Positions 61,523-64,000 of a stretch of DNA of 64,000 bases are shown in pieces (position 1 is the first letter of the stretch; every line of letters starts with the position of its first letter). The notes below the pieces were generated by a model that was not told the DNA's origin, ran no database searches, and saw only the letters and a program-made list of their open reading frames with translations. The DNA is taken from the NCBI RefSeq assembly GCF_039541855.1, contig NZ_BAABHA010000010.1, forward strand, positions 124,001-188,000, written 5' to 3'. The DNA is from Solirubrum koreensis. GTDB taxonomy: Bacteria > Bacteroidota > Bacteroidia > Cytophagales > Hymenobacteraceae. The position numbers and the translations under genes were made by a program.

Positions 61523-63958
61523 ATGGCACACGAGCGATACACCCGCTTTTTTCGGGAGCTTACTAACACCCAGGTGGCGCTGGTGGGTGGCAAAAACGCC
61601 TCCCTGGGGGAGCTCTACAACCAGCTCACGCCTAAAGGCATTAATGTGCCCGATGGCTTTGCCAGCACGGCCGATGCGTATTGGCTGTTTCTCGATGAAA
61701 ACCAGCTTCGCCAGCCTTTAACCGAGTTGCTGGCCACGCTGGATGAGCAGGAGTTCAGCAACCTGCCGGCCGTGGGCGCCCAGGCGCGGGCCCTGCTGCG
61801 CGGCGCAACCTTGCCGGCGCCCGTGGCGGCAGCCCTGGCAGCGGCTTACAAGGAACTGTCGGCCCGCCACCCGGGCGCGGAAATGCCCGTGGCCGTGCGC
61901 AGCAGTGCCACCGCCGAGGATTTGCCCTCCGCCAGCTTTGCCGGTCAGCACGACTCCTTCCTGAACGTGCGCGGCGAACAGGCCGTGCTGCAGGCCTGCC
62001 AGCAATGTTTCGTGTCGCTGTTTAATGACCGCGCCATTCGCTACCGCATTCAGAACGGGTTCGAGCACCTGCGCGTGGCCCTTTCCGTGGGGGTGCAGGC
62101 CATGGTGCGCTCCGATCTGGCCTCGGCCGGCGTGGCCTTCACCATTGAGCCCGAAACCGGCCACGACCAGCTGATTTACCTTACCGGCAGCTGGGGGCTG
62201 GGCGAAAACGTGGTGCAGGGCGCCGTGAATCCCGATGAGTTTTACCTCTTTAAGCCCTCGGTGCGCAACGGCTGCCGGGCGCTGGTCAGCAAAAAGCTCG
62301 GCAACAAAGCCAAAACCATGGCGTACGCCCAAACCCAGAACCAGGCGGCGCTAGGCATCGAAAACACCGATACGCCCGCCGCCAGGCGCGCCACCTTTGT
62401 ACTCACCGATGCCGAAGCCGAGCAGCTGGGCCGCTGGTGCCTGCAAATAGAGGAGCACTACGGCATGCCCATGGACATTGAGTGGGCCAAAGACGGCGTA
62501 ACCGACCGCATCTACATTGTGCAGGCCCGCCCCGAAACCATTCACCACGGCCGCCGGGCCCTGCGCCTGCACGAGTACCACCTCACCGAGAAAGGCCCGG
62601 TGCTGGCCACGGGCAAAGCCGTGGGCAGCCAGATTGCCTCCGGCGTGGCCCGCATCATCGACTCGCCGGCCGACGGGCACCGCCTGCAGCCGGGCGAAAT
62701 TCTGGTGACCGACATCACCAGCCCCGACTGGAACGCCGTGCTGCGTAAGGCCGCCGTTATTGTGACCAACAAGGGCGGGCGCACCAGCCACGCCGCCATT
62801 GTGGCGCGCGAGCTGGGCCTTTCGGCCGTGGTAGGCACCCTTAATGCCACCGAGAAAATTCAGGACGGGCAGCTCATTACCGTGTCGTGCGCCGAGGGCG
62901 ACGAAGGCAAAATATTCGACGGGGCCCTGGCCTGGCAGGAAACCGACCTCGACCTGGAGCAGGTGGCCCTGCCCCGCACCAAGCCGCTGCTCATCCTGGC
63001 CGACCCCGACCGCGCCCTGCAGCTGGCCCGCTACCCCAGCCAGGGCGTGGGGCTGATGCGCATGGAGTTCGTCATTAACAGCGCCATTCGCATTCACCCC
63101 ATGGCGCTGGTAAACTTCGATGAGCTGGAAGACCCGGCGGCCCGCGCCGAAATAGCGCAGCTCACGGCCCAGTACGCCAGCAAGCCCGAGTACTTCGTGG
63201 ACAAGCTGGCCCAGGCCATTGGGTTTGTGGCGGCGGCATTTTATCCCCGCCAGGTGATTGTGCGCATGAGCGACTTCAAAACCAACGAGTACGCCAACCT
63301 GCTGGGCGGCCGGCAGTTCGAGCCCACCGAAGAAAACCCCATGCTGGGCTTCCGCGGGGCCTCGCGCTACTACAGCCCGCAGTACCGCGAAGGGTTCCGG
63401 CTGGAGTGCGAAGCGCTGCGGCGCGTGCACCACGACATGGGCCTGACCAACGTGAAGGCCATGATTCCGTTTTGCCGCACCGTGGCCGAAGGCCGGCAGG
63501 TGGTAGCCCTCATGGCGGAGTACGGCCTGCCGCGGGGCGAGCAGGGCCTGGAGATTTACGTAATGGCCGAAATTCCCAGCAACGTGATTCTGGCCGAAGA
63601 CTTTGCCCAGGTGTTCGACGGCTTCTCCATCGGCTCCAACGACCTGACCCAGCTCACCCTCGGCATCGACCGCGACTCGGCCATCGTCAGCCCGCTCTTC
63701 GATGAGCGCAACGAAGCCGTGACCCGCATGCTGGCCCAGGTGATTCGCACGGCCAAAGCCTGCGGCCGGCCCATTGGCCTGTGCGGCCAAGCCCCCAGCG
63801 ACTACCCCGACTTTGCCCGGCTGCTGGTGGAGCACGGCATCGACAGTATTTCCTTCACCCCCGACGCGCTGCTTAAAGGCATGGCCAACATGGTAGCGGC
63901 CGAGCAGGCCCTGGCCGCCGCGCCGTCCGTGGCCGCCGGGCAGGCTGTTCCAGCCTGA
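61523..63958 (+). CDS. ppsA: Phosphoenolpyruvate synthase
   Basis: Cytoplasmic enzyme that forms PEP, AMP and phosphate from pyruvate and ATP. The 811-residue protein has the N-terminal ATP-grasp-like domain (GGKNASLGELYNQL, AVRSSATAEDLPSASFAGQH), the phosphohistidine domain with GGRTSHAAIVARELG (catalytic His), and the C-terminal PEP/pyruvate barrel (MLGFRGASRYYS, SIGSNDLTQLTLGIDRDS, GLCGQAPSDYP). Length is normal and the gene is complete within the window. With pckA it gives two routes to PEP for gluconeogenesis. Confidence 0.97.
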   Translation: MAHERYTRFFRELTNTQVALVGGKNASLGELYNQLTPKGINVPDGFASTADAYWLFLDENQLRQPLTELLATLDEQEFSNLPAVGAQARALLRGATLPAPVAAALAAAYKELSARHPGAEMPVAVRSSATAEDLPSASFAGQHDSFLNVRGEQAVLQACQQCFVSLFNDRAIRYRIQNGFEHLRVALSVGVQAMVRSDLASAGVAFTIEPETGHDQLIYLTGSWGLGENVVQGAVNPDEFYLFKPSVRNGCRALVSKKLGNKAKTMAYAQTQNQAALGIENTDTPAARRATFVLTDAEAEQLGRWCLQIEEHYGMPMDIEWAKDGVTDRIYIVQARPETIHHGRRALRLHEYHLTEKGPVLATGKAVGSQIASGVARIIDSPADGHRLQPGEILVTDITSPDWNAVLRKAAVIVTNKGGRTSHAAIVARELGLSAVVGTLNATEKIQDGQLITVSCAEGDEGKIFDGALAWQETDLDLEQVALPRTKPLLILADPDRALQLARYPSQGVGLMRMEFVINSAIRIHPMALVNFDELEDPAARAEIAQLTAQYASKPEYFVDKLAQAIGFVAAAFYPRQVIVRMSDFKTNEYANLLGGRQFEPTEENPMLGFRGASRYYSPQYREGFRLECEALRRVHHDMGLTNVKAMIPFCRTVAEGRQVVALMAEYGLPRGEQGLEIYVMAEIPSNVILAEDFAQVFDGFSIGSNDLTQLTLGIDRDSAIVSPLFDERNEAVTRMLAQVIRTAKACGRPIGLCGQAPSDYPDFARLLVEHGIDSISFTPDALLKGMANMVAAEQALAAAPSVAAGQAVPA

Positions 63959-64000
63959 AAAAGGCAGTAGATCAAGTCATTCGCTTTGTTCGCTTGCTTT

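Noticed and set aside
62351..63835. 494-codon open frame antisense to ppsA
   Set aside because: Shadow frame of ppsA; low-complexity Gly/His/Val-rich translation.

Overview
The window looks like a chromosomal segment of a high-G+C member of the Bacteroidota, most likely Hymenobacter or a close relative (Cytophagales). The reasons are the product set (type III glutamine synthetase, LptE-type lipoprotein, Porin_10-like barrel, TonB receptor with an N-terminal carboxypeptidase-regulatory-like domain, MtaB, long three-domain IspG) and many copies of the Bacteroidota promoter element TAnnTTTG just upstream of genes. The genus is inferred from overall character, not from a marker gene.

Layout. 1-2.4 kb: accA, then two nearly identical tRNA-Asp transcription units. 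2.4-6.4 kb: a + strand run of metallo-hydrolase, patatin, acyltransferase, Ada-like alkyl repair protein and a membrane-anchored protein. 6.4-13.4 kb: DUF4159 protein, rsmE, a nonsense-interrupted gene, S1/P1 nuclease, SDR oxidoreductase, small secreted and TPR proteins, SRPBCC protein. 13.4-18.7 kb: pckA and two POT peptide transporters separated by strong terminators. 18.7-26.4 kb: a minus-strand block running miaB, sigma-54-type activator, lptE, TPR protein, secG, groES, groEL. 26.5-31.3 kb: pabB, TPR protein, zinc-ribbon coiled-coil protein, Nif3-like protein. 31.4-36.6 kb: a repeat cluster, DUF4918 glycosylase, lpxK, porin-like barrel, miaE, small secreted protein. 36.6-41.4 kb: GH2 enzyme, secreted protein often named asparagine synthetase B, ABC permease. 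41.4-45.8 kb is the accessory stretch: a degenerate gene-poor region, an XRE-type protein, mtaB, and a lone unknown gene flanked by imperfect inverted repeats. 45.8-53.6 kb: LTA-synthase-like sulfatase, glnN, a three-gene Gly/Cys-rich module, a quinone oxidoreductase. 53.7-64 kb: TonB receptor with divergent MarR, NAD(P)-binding protein, ispG carrying an in-frame palindromic insertion, an A+T-rich small gene, HAD phosphatase and ppsA.

Most of the content is housekeeping: fatty acid, LPS and isoprenoid synthesis, tRNA position-37 modification (miaB, mtaB, miaE), PEP metabolism (pckA, ppsA), nitrogen assimilation and chaperonin.

The most unusual signals are in the repeats. One family has a 31-nt core (TACTTTT, 16 nt, GGGGAAGC). 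It occurs as an 88-bp palindrome plus a tandem copy at 31.4 kb and as the inverted ends around an unknown gene at 44.4-45.35 kb. A second family, with a perfect 40-bp inverted repeat, is inserted in frame inside ispG and a relative of it is nested inside a third repeat at 57.8 kb. All identifications come from reading motifs and protein sequences; no database search was run.
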